This document shows positions 43,134-52,296 of a stretch of 64,000 nucleotides of DNA, one piece after another. This DNA is from CAVVAE01 sp963746185 (GTDB lineage Bacteria > Actinomycetota > Actinomycetes > Propionibacteriales > Nocardioidaceae). The translations under genes and the position numbers were made by a program. Numbering within the stretch: position 1 is the stretch's first letter; each line of letters opens with the position of its first letter. The notes below the pieces were generated by a model. That model was not told where the DNA came from and did not search any database. It saw only the letters and a program-made list of their open reading frames with translations. The stretch lies in the NCBI GenBank assembly GCA_963746185.1, contig CAVVAE010000004.1:1798001-1862000 (forward strand), given 5' to 3'.

Positions 43134-44039
43134 GTGAAGGTTTTCGTCACAGGAGCTACCGGCGTGCTCGGACGCTCCTCCGTCGTGGCGCTGGTCGAAA
43201 AGGGCCACGAAGTCTGGGGCTTACTCCGCGACGAGAGCAAGGCAGCGGAGCTCGAATCCCTCGGTGCGACCCCGGTCGTCGCCGTCCCGCTGTTCGATGT
43301 CGACGCGATGACCGATGCGCTGTCCGGCTTCGACGCTGTCTGCAACCTCGCGACCCGGATGCCTGTCGGCGTCGCCACCATCCGCCCAGGTGCCTGGAAG
43401 CCCAACGACAAGCTGCGCACCGAAGGCTCGAAGGTCGTCGCGCAGGCAGCTCGCGCGGCCGGAGTTCGTCGGCTCGTGCAAGAGAGCGTCTCCTTCTTGT
43501 ATGCCGATGGCGGCGATGAGTGGATCAACGAGGACAGCGAACTGTCGGTAACCCGAGCGGTCGAACCGGCAGCCGTGGCCGAGGCCAACGCGGCGGGTTT
43601 CGACTGCAAGAGCCGGCGACCAGTCATCCTGCGGTTCGGCCACTTCGTCGGCGACGACCCGATGACGCATTGGCGGATCGCACAGGCCAAGGCGGGGAGA
43701 CCGATCGGAATCGGTGACCCGCAAGGCTGGGCCCATGTCGTCCATCCTGACGACGCCGGCACAGCGGTCGTCGCGGCGCTCGATGCGCCGGGCGGTGTCT
43801 TCAACGTTGGCGCCGAGCCGGTGCGTCGCGATGAGATGAATGACGTCTTCGCCCGTGCCGTGGGTCGATCCAGCCTCGGCTTCATGCCCAAAGTCCTGGT
43901 CAAGGTCGGCGGTGATCGCCTTGCGCCGTTGGCTCGGTCTCACCGCATCAGTTCGGCCAAGCTGCATGAGGCGACGGGATGGAAACCGGTGCACGATGTG
44001 TTCGACACGTCATGGCTCTCCCGTCCCGAGACGATCTGA
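43134..44039 (+). CDS. NAD-dependent epimerase/dehydratase (extended SDR)
   Basis: A 301-residue extended short-chain dehydrogenase. GATGVLGRSS (7-16) is the NAD-binding motif. A Ser-rich VQESVSFLYADGG segment takes the place of the usual catalytic Ser, but the YxxxK is not evident; DCKSRRPVILRFGHFVG follows instead, so the catalytic type is uncertain. GTG at 43134. Upstream, GTTATC occurs twice 11 bases apart near the promoter and may be an operator. It is 5 bases from the next small gene. Confidence 0.8.
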   Translation: MKVFVTGATGVLGRSSVVALVEKGHEVWGLLRDESKAAELESLGATPVVAVPLFDVDAMTDALSGFDAVCNLATRMPVGVATIRPGAWKPNDKLRTEGSKVVAQAARAAGVRRLVQESVSFLYADGGDEWINEDSELSVTRAVEPAAVAEANAAGFDCKSRRPVILRFGHFVGDDPMTHWRIAQAKAGRPIGIGDPQGWAHVVHPDDAGTAVVAALDAPGGVFNVGAEPVRRDEMNDVFARAVGRSSLGFMPKVLVKVGGDRLAPLARSHRISSAKLHEATGWKPVHDVFDTSWLSRPETI

Positions 44040-44044
44040 GTCCG

Positions 44045-44269
44045 GTGCCAGACAACGACGACACATCGAACGACGACGCCCCGAACGACGACGAGGCACC
44101 GCGACAGAAGCCGACTCGCCGTAAGCCGTCGATCGACGAGGTGTTCGGCGAGGTCCTGCCCGAGTCCACCAGCGACGACCGAGACCCGGTCCGACGCCGA
44201 GAGTCAGACGCCGACGAGAAGGCGCGCGAAGCCGACCTGCTGCGCGACGTACCCCCGCATCACGGTTGA
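44045..44269 (+). CDS. small acidic conserved hypothetical protein
   Basis: A 74-residue hydrophilic protein: an acidic N-terminus (PDNDDTSNDD), then RRKPSIDEVFGEVLPESTSDD and a charged C-terminal stretch. The IDEVFGxxLP segment recurs in small actinobacterial proteins. GTG at 44045 lies 5 bases past the epimerase stop; an ATG at 44012 inside that gene is the alternative. Function unknown. Confidence 0.6.
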   Translation: MPDNDDTSNDDAPNDDEAPRQKPTRRKPSIDEVFGEVLPESTSDDRDPVRRRESDADEKAREADLLRDVPPHHG

Positions 44270-44291
44270 CGCCGAAATGCCTTGCCTCCGC

Positions 44292-44666
44292 CTATAGCTG
44301 GGTGTTTCGGCTCGCGAGCAGGTCGCGGATCTCGGTAAGTAGTGCGATGTCCTCCGGAACGACTGCCGGCTCTTCTTCTGTGCCGCGGGCCATCCGCTCA
44401 CGCGCGGCCTGGTAGGGAATCACAACGAAGAAGTAGACGACGGCGGCGAGGATGACGAACGAGATGACGGCCGTCAGCCAGACACCGACACCGACTCCGC
44501 CCGGCGCGTAGCTTGAGAAGTCGGGTGTGCCGCCGGCTTTCCCGATGAGGTCCATAAGCAGGGCGACAGTGGCGGTGATGACGAGCCCGAACGCTGACGC
44601 GATGACGAATGCGACAGCAAGCTCGACGAGGTTGCCGCGGAGCACAAAATCCTTGAAGCCCTTCAT
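44292..44666 (-). CDS. mscL: large-conductance mechanosensitive channel
   Basis: A 124-residue MscL. It begins MKGFKDFVLRGNLVELAVAFVIASAFG, the conserved N-terminal helix and pore-lining TM1, with TM2 at about 68-90 (WLTAVISFVILAAVVYFFVV) and the C-terminal bundle (ALLTEIRDLLA). It opens under extreme membrane tension. The ATG at 44666 is set by the family start. It lies downstream of the SAF gene on the same strand, an arrangement common in actinobacteria. Confidence 0.95.
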   Translation of the reverse strand: MKGFKDFVLRGNLVELAVAFVIASAFGLVITATVALLMDLIGKAGGTPDFSSYAPGGVGVGVWLTAVISFVILAAVVYFFVVIPYQAARERMARGTEEEPAVVPEDIALLTEIRDLLASRNTQL

Positions 44667-44765
44667 TTGTGGGTCCTTTGCATCAAGTGCGCGCGAGCGC
44701 ACGCTTCCAGATCTGCGGAGGCTATCGCAGTCGTGACGGCGGCGCGACGACGAAGCGTTGCTCGT

Positions 44766-45389
44766 TCAACCTCGCAAGCTGACCGAGAGCAACGACTCGG
44801 CGCTCGCCTCCGACAAGGCTGCGGCGTCGGCGGAGGAGACCGCGACGACCACGAGGGCCCCTTCGGTTCGGCTGTCGTCGGAGGGCGCTGGCAGTGCGAC
44901 GACTGGCGCGTTGCCGACGACCGGTGCGCCCTGCGGCGAATGGCCACCGGCGGCGTAGACGTCGATGTGATCACCCACCTCGAGCAGTTGTACGACGTCT
45001 GGGTCGGCGATGCGGACTGGAATGGCCACGGCGTCCGGCCCGTAGCCCGCGACCAAGGCGTCGCCGACCAACCGCCGGTCGGTGAGCGGTTCGCCTTTGC
45101 GGACCGGACCGGCCAGCGTGCGGTCGACAGCCTGGGCAGGTCGCTCGAGTACTGCGTCCGGGGCGATATCGACCGGCAGCTTGGCGAGCCGCACGTCATC
45201 CGGTGAGAGCACCGTGCCTCCGGCCAGGTCGCTGCTCGCGACCAGGACCAGGGTGGTGTCGGGTGGGCTCGGCGCGACTACCTCGGCGAGGCAGACCACG
45301 CTCCCTGCCGCCAACGTCGCTGCGAGCAGTCGGCGGTAGCGCACGTAGAGCCGGTGGGCTCGGTGCCTCAGGTGTCGGAAGTCAGCCAT
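44766..45389 (-). CDS. SAF-domain (CpaB/RcpC-like) membrane protein
   Basis: A 207-residue protein with one N-terminal membrane helix (LLAATLAAGSVVCLAEVV) and an outer SAF domain (VASSDLAGGTVLSPDDVRLAKLP) followed by an RcpC-like part (PVRIADPDVVQLLEVGDHIDVYA). This resembles CpaB of Flp pilus assembly, but no other pilus genes are near. ATG at 45389. Role unknown; the order FmdB, SAF, MscL is seen in other actinobacteria. Confidence 0.82.
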   Translation of the reverse strand: MADFRHLRHRAHRLYVRYRRLLAATLAAGSVVCLAEVVAPSPPDTTLVLVASSDLAGGTVLSPDDVRLAKLPVDIAPDAVLERPAQAVDRTLAGPVRKGEPLTDRRLVGDALVAGYGPDAVAIPVRIADPDVVQLLEVGDHIDVYAAGGHSPQGAPVVGNAPVVALPAPSDDSRTEGALVVVAVSSADAAALSEASAESLLSVSLRG

Positions 45390-45529
45390 GACGACCAGGC
45401 TAGAAAATCTGCACGACCTCCCGCGGCATCTGTCCACAGGCCACGTGAGCGCGCGATGTTGCGGGCTTGTGGCGGGCGGAACGACCGGAATCCCGAAGGT
45501 TCGACGCCCTTCGACCCGTGGCCGGCGAG

Positions 45530-45919
45530 TTAGCTGGTTGCGGTCTTGGCGGGGCTGCTCGACGAGGAGTCGCCGGAGGACTTCCCGCCGGACGCCTTGG
45601 AAGAATCCGAAGACGATGTGGAGCTCTTGTCTCCCGAAGTGCTCGACGACTCGGTCGAGGACGAGCCCTTGTCGCCCGACGAGCTGCTGTCGCCGGACTC
45701 AGCCTTCGTACCGTTGCTCGACTCCTTCGCCGAGGCGGCCGCCGCTCGGCTGTCATTGCGGTAGAAGCCCGACCCTTTGAAGACGACGCCGACGGCACTC
45801 AGCACCTTGCGCAACCGACCGCCACAGTGCGAGCAGACCGTCAGCGCGTCGTCGGTGAAGCTCTGACGCACCTCGAGTGCATCGCCGCACTCCGTGCAGG
45901 CGTATTGGTAGACGGGCAC
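45530..45919 (-). CDS. FmdB-type zinc-ribbon protein with Ser-rich tail
   Basis: A 129-residue protein. The first 42 residues form the FmdB zinc ribbon (YACTECGDALEVRQSF ... CSHCGGRLRKV) with two CxxC pairs; VGVVFKGSGFYRND ends the conserved part. The rest is a low-complexity Ser/Lys/Asp tail. Probably a small regulator or RNA-associated protein; function unproven. The ATG at 45919 is clear. Confidence 0.9.
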   Translation of the reverse strand: MPVYQYACTECGDALEVRQSFTDDALTVCSHCGGRLRKVLSAVGVVFKGSGFYRNDSRAAAASAKESSNGTKAESGDSSSSGDKGSSSTESSSTSGDKSSTSSSDSSKASGGKSSGDSSSSSPAKTATS

Positions 45920-46069
45920 GAAGCGCTCCTCACACGGGCCTGGTCGACGCTCAGGGTCGTCGCCAACGGGGGTTGATCAGTTCCAGCTGTTAGCACTCGA
46001 CGGGGTCGACTGCCAGCATCGTCCATTGTGCGGCAGCCAGCCCGCGGAAGCAAAGTTGTCACCGGCACA

Positions 46070-48623
46070 ATGGGGCGGGTGCCCCGTTGGTTGAGTGTCC
46101 TGAGCTGGGTGGGTGTCGGGGTCGTCCTGCTGCTCATCGCCGGCTTTGTCACGACTGTCTGGACAGTGCACAAGTCGTTTCCTGACACGAGCGGATCGGT
46201 CTCCGTCGAGGGTCTGGACTCCGAGGTCACCGTGATCCGCGACGACCACGGCATCCCGCAGGTCTACGCCGACTCCAGCCAAGACCTCTTCTTCGGGCAG
46301 GGCTACGTACAGGCCCAGGACCGCTTCTTCGAGATGGACTTTCGCCGCCACGTGACGTCGGGACGGCTGACTGAGATGTTCGGCGAAGACGCCCTCGAGA
46401 CCGACCAGTTCGTTCGCACCATGGGCTGGCGACGGGTTGCGGAGCAAGAGCTGCCACTGCTCTCGACGGACACCCGCCGCTATCTCGAGGCGTTCTCTGC
46501 GGGGGTCAACGCGTATCTCGGAGACCATGGAGGTGCCCGGCTTTCCCTCGAGTACGCCGTCCTTGGTCTCGACGGCCTCGACTACACCCCCGAGAAGTGG
46601 ACGCCGGAAGACTCCCTGTCCTGGCTCAAGGCGATGGCCTGGGACCTGGGTAGCAACATGGACGACGAGATCGATCGCTCGCTCGAGTCCGTCGACCTGA
46701 CTCGCCAACAGATCGCCGAGCTCTACCCCGACTACCCGTATGCCGAGAACAAACCGATCGTCAACCAGGGCGCGATCGTTGACGGAGTCTTCGAGCAGGA
46801 CGCCACAAGCAACGGAACCCGGCTGCCAGACCGACCCGCCTTCTTGTCGCGAGGCAAGGAGGCGCTGCTGCGCGCTCGGCAGGCGGAGCGCGGGTTGTCG
46901 CGGTTGCTCGGAGCATCCGACGGCCTCGGGTCCAATGCCTGGGCCGTGTCGGGCGAGCACACCGCGAGCGGCGCTCCGATCCTGGCGAACGACCCGCACC
47001 TGGGGGCGACCATGCCCAGCACCTGGTACCAGATGGGCCTGCACTGCAACGAGATCAGCCCCGAGTGCCCCTTCGACGTCTCGGGATTCACGTTCGCGGG
47101 GCTGCCCGGCGTCGTCATCGGGCACAACGCCGATGTCGCCTGGGGGTTCACCAACCTCTATCCCGACGTGCAGGACCTGTACCTGGAGAAGGTCGTCGAC
47201 GAGAACCACTACGAGTACGACGGCAACGTGCGCAAGCTTGCCACCCGCGAGGAGACGTTCGACGTCAAAGGACGCGACGAACCTGTCACGATCACGGTCC
47301 GAGAGAGCCGCCACGGCCCTCTCATCTCAGACGTCGATGACGATGTGGAGAAGGTCGGAGACGACGCTCCCGCACCGAAGAAGGCGCCAGCCCGCGAAGG
47401 CGGCTATGCGGTCGCGCTGAGATGGACGGCCCTGACCCCGAGCCGCACGGCGGATGCTCTCTTCGCCATCGACCAGGCCTCGAACTGGAATGACTTCCGT
47501 GATGCTGCGCGGCTCTTCGCAGTGCCAAGCCAGAACCTGGTCTACGCAGACGTGGAAGGCCACATCGGCTACCAGGCCCCAGGCGACATCCCCATCCGTC
47601 GTACGGGCGACGGGAACTGGCCGGTGCCGGGATGGGACCCGGCTTACGAATGGGACGACGAAGGTAGTGCCGTTCGAAGCGCTGCCCAGTGTGCTCGATC
47701 CCAAGGACGGCTACGTGATCACCGCCAACCAAGCGGTGATCGGCAAGGACTACCCCTACTACATCGGGGACTCCTACGCCTATGGCTATCGGGCCCAACG
47801 GCTCCGGGAACTGTTGACGGCGAAGGACGATCTGACGGTCGACGACATGGCCGCGATCCAGCTCGACAACTTCAGCGCCCTTGCCGAAAAACTGACTCCG
47901 ATGCTGCTGGCCCTCAAGGTTCCGGGTGGCTACTACAACGTGGGCCAGGAGGTGCTTCGCGACTGGGACTACCAGCTCGACGCGACATCGTCCGCGGCGG
48001 CGTACTTCAACGTGGTCTGGAACCTGATCCTTGAAAAGACGTTCCACGACCAGCTCCCCAAGAACACGTGGCCAGACGGCGGATCGAGGTGGTGGCAGGT
48101 CGTGCGGTCGATGCTCGACGACCCGCGCAACGCCTTTTGGGATGACGTCGACACGTCTGAGGTCGCCGAAACCCGCGACGACATCCTGCATGCGGCGCAG
48201 ATCGACGCCCGCGACGAGCTCACCCGCACGATGTCACGCGACCCGCATGACTGGGAGTGGGGACGCCTGCACACCCTCGACCTGCGCAACGAGACGCTGG
48301 GCACGTCGTCCGTCGGGTTCCTGTTCAACCGCGGACCGTACGAGCTCAGCGGCGGCCCAGAAGTCGTCAACGCCAGCAGCTGGGATGCCGCCGAGGATTA
48401 CGACGCGACGGCGGTCCCCTCGATGCGGATGGTCATCCCGCTCGACGACCTCGATGGTGCTCGTTGGATCAACCTCACGGGAGCATCCGGCCACGCGTAT
48501 GACGACCACTACACCGATCAGACCGACCTGTGGGTCAACGGCGAGACGTTGCCGTGGCTCTTCAGCTCCGGAGCCGTCGAAGCCGCCGCAGACCAGACGC
48601 TGACCCTAGAGCCGGCCGGCTGA
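46070..48623 (+). pseudogene. penicillin acylase family protein, frameshifted
   Basis: A membrane-anchored Ntn-hydrolase of about 850 residues, split by one frameshift. A helix at about 10-35 anchors it. The alpha part has VIRDDHGIPQVYAD and GYVQAQDRFFEMD; the beta part would start at the Ser of GLGSNAWAVSGEHTASG. At 47663 an extra G in GAAGGTAGTG shifts the frame; removing it joins EWDDE to VVPFEALPSVL and the second half (AQIDARDELTRTM, ASGHAYDDHY) runs to 48623. This could be real inactivation or a sequence error. Substrate likely an N-acyl amide. Confidence 0.8.
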
Positions 48624-50012
48624 CGGCTCGAGCGAGACGGACGAGGTCGCAGCCGCGACGGGCAGCCGGATCCATACGTCGGCGCCGCGCGGCTGCTGGT
48701 TCATGACTCCCGCCGTCCCACCATGCGCTTCGGCGATCACCGCAACGATTGACAGTCCCAGCCCGCTGCCTCCGGTCGAGCGGGCTTGGGCGAAGCGTTC
48801 GAAGGCGTGCTCCAACATGGCTGGGGTGAAGCCCTCACCTTCGTCGATGACATGGAACTCGGTGGCGCCCTCATCTGATCGCACGCGGAGTCGCACGGCT
48901 CCGTCGCCGTGCTGGAGAGCGTTGCTCACGAGGTTGATCAGCGCTTGCTCAAGACGCAGTCCGTCGGCTTCGACACGGGTGACATCGCCGGCGTCGATGT
49001 CGATGGTGCGGGATCGCCGCGACGCCGTGTCCTCGAAGCGGGCAGAGATGCCGGCGAGGAGCGACGGTACGTCGATCTCCTCGGTGACGATGCGCAGACC
49101 TGAGTCGTCGGTGCTGGCGAGCAGCAGCAGGTCCTCCGCCAGCCGGATCAGCCGTTCGACCTCGTCGCGTGCAGAGTCGATCGCGGCCGTCAGCTCGTCG
49201 GCAGGTCGCGGCCTGCGGACCGCGAGCTCGAGTTGCGTGCGCAGCAGGGCCAACGGGGTCCGCAGCTCGTGACTCGCGTTGGCGACGAAGGCTCGTTCTC
49301 GTTCGAGCGTGGCATCGACGCGGCCAAGAAGTTCGTTGAGAGTGACGCCGAGACGCACGATCTCATCGTCTCCCGGCGGCAGCGGCAAGCGTTGACCGGC
49401 GGCTCCGCCTGACATCGTCGCTGCGCGGCGGCGCATCTCCTCAACAGGACGGAGGGCCGCCCCCGCGAGGAAGTAGGCGCAACCCGATGTCAGGAGCAGC
49501 AGCAGGGGCATCCCGACCAACAACTCGTTGCGTACTCTGCTCAGCGCCTCGATGCCGTTCTCCCGGGTGCCCCCCACGACCAGGATGACGGTCTCTCCAT
49601 CGCGGGACACTGGGGTGGCGAGCAACCGTGCGGGTTCGTCCAGTCCTGGTGCCTCCGGGCGGTCGATGAAGATGGTGTCCCGGGCCGCGCGAGCAGCTTC
49701 CGCTTCAGAAAGCAGTGGCTCGTCGTTGAGGGTTTCGGTGGCTTGGAGCACGCGGCCGTTAACAGCAACCAGCTCGGCGAAGCTCTCGCCTCGTTCCACG
49801 AAACCCGTCCCGGCCAGGTCGTCGAGAGACGATCCTGGCTCGCTGATGGGCGTGATGAGGTCTTGGGCGCGTTGACGCAGCTCACGGTTCAGGTCATCGG
49901 AGAGGCCGGCGGCAAGACGTTGATAGGCAAAGACACCGACGACACAAAGCACCAGGGCCATGGCGAGAGAGAAGGCCAGCGTGATCCGCAGTCGGATCGG
50001 TATCCGCCTCAC
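48606..50012 (-). CDS. sensor histidine kinase (OmpR partner)
   Basis: A 468-residue membrane kinase: TM1 at 9-30, an outer sensor domain, TM2 near 165-185, HAMP (LRPVEEMRRRAATMSGG), HisKA with ANASHELRTPLALLR (phospho-His) and HATPase (LVSNALQHGD, DEGEGFTP, GGSGLGLSIV). The GTG at 50012 overlaps the regulator stop by 4 bases. The 3' end overlaps the penicillin acylase by 18 bases on the opposite strand. Signal unknown. Confidence 0.92.
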   Translation of the reverse strand: MRRIPIRLRITLAFSLAMALVLCVVGVFAYQRLAAGLSDDLNRELRQRAQDLITPISEPGSSLDDLAGTGFVERGESFAELVAVNGRVLQATETLNDEPLLSEAEAARAARDTIFIDRPEAPGLDEPARLLATPVSRDGETVILVVGGTRENGIEALSRVRNELLVGMPLLLLLTSGCAYFLAGAALRPVEEMRRRAATMSGGAAGQRLPLPPGDDEIVRLGVTLNELLGRVDATLERERAFVANASHELRTPLALLRTQLELAVRRPRPADELTAAIDSARDEVERLIRLAEDLLLLASTDDSGLRIVTEEIDVPSLLAGISARFEDTASRRSRTIDIDAGDVTRVEADGLRLEQALINLVSNALQHGDGAVRLRVRSDEGATEFHVIDEGEGFTPAMLEHAFERFAQARSTGGSGLGLSIVAVIAEAHGGTAGVMNQQPRGADVWIRLPVAAATSSVSLEPSAGRL

Positions 50013-50686
50013 GGCGCATCCTCACTGAGGCGGTAACCGATGCCGCGCACGGTCTCGACCGAGTGCCGGCCGAACGGTCGGTCGACTCGGTCGCGCAGGC
50101 CCTTCACACAGACGTCGACCACGTTGGAACGCGGCTCGTAGGCCATGTCCCAGGCCAGATGGACAAGTTGTTCGCGACTCAACACCTGACCTGGCCGCCG
50201 AGCCATGGCGTGGAGCAACGAGAACTCCTGCGCCGTGAGCTGCACCTCGTGCTGGCCCCGCCAGACCCGCCTCGACACCGGGTCGAGTCGCAGGTCGCCG
50301 ATCGTCAGTACGACGGGTCGCGTCACCGGTCCACGGCGCGCCAATGCCCGCAGTCGCGCCAGCAGTTCGTCGAACGCGAACGGTTTGACCAGATAGTCAT
50401 CGGCACCGGCGTCGAGACCGGTGACCCGATCACCGACAGCGCCGAGCGCAGTCAACATGAGAATCGGCGTCCACACTCCAGCGGAGCGGATCCGCTCACA
50501 CGCCTCGAATCCACTGATGTCTGGTAGCAACACGTCAAGCACGACGGCGTCGTAGTCGTTTTCCTGAGCTGCCCAGACGCCGTCCTCGCCGTTGCCGGCG
50601 ATGTCAGCAAAGCAGCCTTCCTCACGCAGGCCGCCCTGGAGGAGGCTCGCCATCTTCGGCTCGTCCTCGACCAGCAAAACACGCAT
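50009..50686 (-). CDS. OmpR-family response regulator
   Basis: A 225-residue regulator. Receiver domain: acidic VEDEP near 6-10, phosphoacceptor Asp in AVVLDVLLPDISG (about 50), LMLTALG and Lys of VKPFAFDEL. C-terminal winged helix: LTAQEFSLLHAMARRPGQVLSRE and VDVCVKGLRDRVDRPFG. ATG at 50686 begins MRVLLVEDEP; a GTG five codons upstream is open. Operon with the kinase; the divergent secreted protein at 50859 is a possible target. Confidence 0.93.
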   Translation of the reverse strand: MRVLLVEDEPKMASLLQGGLREEGCFADIAGNGEDGVWAAQENDYDAVVLDVLLPDISGFEACERIRSAGVWTPILMLTALGAVGDRVTGLDAGADDYLVKPFAFDELLARLRALARRGPVTRPVVLTIGDLRLDPVSRRVWRGQHEVQLTAQEFSLLHAMARRPGQVLSREQLVHLAWDMAYEPRSNVVDVCVKGLRDRVDRPFGRHSVETVRGIGYRLSEDAP

Positions 50687-50736
50687 ACGACGAGTGTCCA
50701 CCTCAAGATGAGTGACGGATGAGCAAATGCCGCAGT

Positions 50737-50784
50737 CCGCTGATTGAGCCTGTCGAAATCACCGGGTCTCGGCAGGCTCGACCG
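50737..50784. repeat. REP-like palindrome, copy 2
   Basis: The first 30 bases match the element at 8-37. Here the complete hairpin is present: GAGCCTGTCGA (50746-50756) pairs with TCGGCAGGCTC (50769-50779) with one mismatch and a 12-base loop. It lies between the response regulator and the secreted protein gene and looks like a bacterial intergenic palindrome. Confidence 0.7.
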
Positions 50785-50858
50785 CCGACGGGGATGCTCA
50801 TCGACGGCTCATCTCCAGACCTTACGGTCGCTCCACGATTCGAGTTCGAGGAGGAATC

Positions 50859-51635
50859 ATGAACCATAGGCAGCTGACGACGACGGCAGTCGTCGCACTC
50901 TCACTCATCACGGCGGGTAGTGCTGGAACCGCCATCGGAGCGCCAGCAGAGACCGCACCCTCGAGCACCCAGGCGAATGCCGGCGCCCCGCAACCGACAC
51001 ATCCTGCACCGGCACACTTCACGCACGGTCGCGTCGACAATCCGTGGTTCCCGCTCAAGCCCGGCAACAAGCTGCTGACGCGTGGAAAGGAGGAGGGCGA
51101 TCCCCTCCGAGGCGTCTTTTTCTCCACTTATCAGACCAAGGTGATCGACGGCGTCACCTGCCGGGTGGTTCACGACAGGGTGTTCAAGAGCGGCTACCTT
51201 CAAGAGCGCACGACGGACTGGTATGCACAGACGAAGGAGGGGACGGTCTGGTACTTCGGCGAGCGCACGGCCGAGCTCAACCGCCGTGGGCGCGTCATTA
51301 GCCGTGAAGGGTCGTGGAGGTCTGGTCGCAACGGCGCCGAAGCAGGCATTTTCATGCCGGCGCACCCGAGGGTCGGCCAGGCGTTCAAGCAGGAGGACTT
51401 TCCCGGTCATGCCGAGGACAAGTTCCGGATCATCCGACGGGGCGCGCACGTTTCCGTGCCGGTGATCGAGTCGGACAACGCCATGGTCACCAAAGAAACC
51501 ACGCCGCTCGAACCGGGTGTGGTCGGCCATAAGGTCTACATCCGCAACATCGGCATGGTGCGCGAAAGGACAGTCCGTGGCGGACACGAAACCGGAGAGC
51601 TCGTGGCACTCATCCACGTCGCTCGAGCTCGCTAG
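50859..51635 (+). CDS. secreted hypothetical protein
   Basis: A 258-residue exported protein. Signal peptide about 1-27 (ALSLITAGSAGTAIGAPA); the mature part opens with a Pro/Ala spacer and NPWFPLKPGNKLLTRGKEEG, then QTKVIDGVTCRVVHDRVF and an all-beta pattern (WYAQTKEGTVWYFGERT). I know the style from actinobacterial conserved secreted proteins but no function. GAGGAGG precedes the ATG. A divergent two-component system across a 170-base gap may control it. Confidence 0.8.
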   Translation: MNHRQLTTTAVVALSLITAGSAGTAIGAPAETAPSSTQANAGAPQPTHPAPAHFTHGRVDNPWFPLKPGNKLLTRGKEEGDPLRGVFFSTYQTKVIDGVTCRVVHDRVFKSGYLQERTTDWYAQTKEGTVWYFGERTAELNRRGRVISREGSWRSGRNGAEAGIFMPAHPRVGQAFKQEDFPGHAEDKFRIIRRGAHVSVPVIESDNAMVTKETTPLEPGVVGHKVYIRNIGMVRERTVRGGHETGELVALIHVARAR

Positions 51636-51638
51636 GCT

Positions 51639-52232
51639 TCAGCAGCCGGTCGAGGTCCGCATCACTCCCGTGGGCGTGATGATGACGTCGACCGGCTGGT
51701 CATGGGGTGCAGTGGGTACGACGTCGACCACCTCGTCGTCGTGCGCAAGCTGACAGCGCAACACCGTACGGGGGCAGCGCTTGAGCGCCCGGTCGTAGGA
51801 ACCGCCGCCGCGGCCAAGCCGGTTACCGCGAAGGTCGACGGCAACGCCGGGACACACCACCACCGAGACAGCGGAGATCGCGTCGATGCCTGAGCGAGGC
51901 GTGGTGGGTACGCGCAGCCCGAAACGACCCGGCTCGAAATGCTCGGGGGCAAATGGCGCCCAGTCGAGGTCGGAGTCGGGCAGCAAGATCGGCAGCAGCA
52001 CCATGACGCCGGACCCGTGCAGGGCCTTGATGAGTGGACCTGTGCTTGGCTCACCGTTCTGCGAGAGAAACGCTGCAACCTGTGAGGCGGCGCGTACCTC
52101 AGGCAGCGCGAGCAACTGGTCTCGGAACGCGAGGCCAGCCTGTTGCTGCGCGGCAGCACTGCGTCGTGACCGAAGGGCCAGGATCTCGGCCCGCAGCTCT
52201 TGCTTGCCTGGAGTCGAGCGCGTCGTGGACAC
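51639..52232 (-). CDS. 5-formyltetrahydrofolate cyclo-ligase
   Basis: A 197-residue enzyme that converts 5-formyl-THF to 5,10-methenyl-THF with ATP. Diagnostic is VDLRGNRLGRGGGSYDRALK near 133-152, the nucleotide/folate loop; the first helix KQELRAEILALRSRRS also fits. GTG start at 52232. It ends 3 bases from the convergent secreted protein gene and is divergent from galU, the order found next to galU-glp in other actinobacteria. Confidence 0.93.
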   Translation of the reverse strand: MSTTRSTPGKQELRAEILALRSRRSAAAQQQAGLAFRDQLLALPEVRAASQVAAFLSQNGEPSTGPLIKALHGSGVMVLLPILLPDSDLDWAPFAPEHFEPGRFGLRVPTTPRSGIDAISAVSVVVCPGVAVDLRGNRLGRGGGSYDRALKRCPRTVLRCQLAHDDEVVDVVPTAPHDQPVDVIITPTGVMRTSTGC

Positions 52233-52296
52233 CGCACCACTCTAAGAGCGCTCACCGAAGGCGCCTAGCGGCTGGCCGGTCACTAGCATGCTCACC

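Noticed and set aside
44766..45389. A Flp pilus locus around the SAF protein
   Set aside because: No cpaF, tadB/C or pilin genes are nearby; only the single CpaB-like protein is present.
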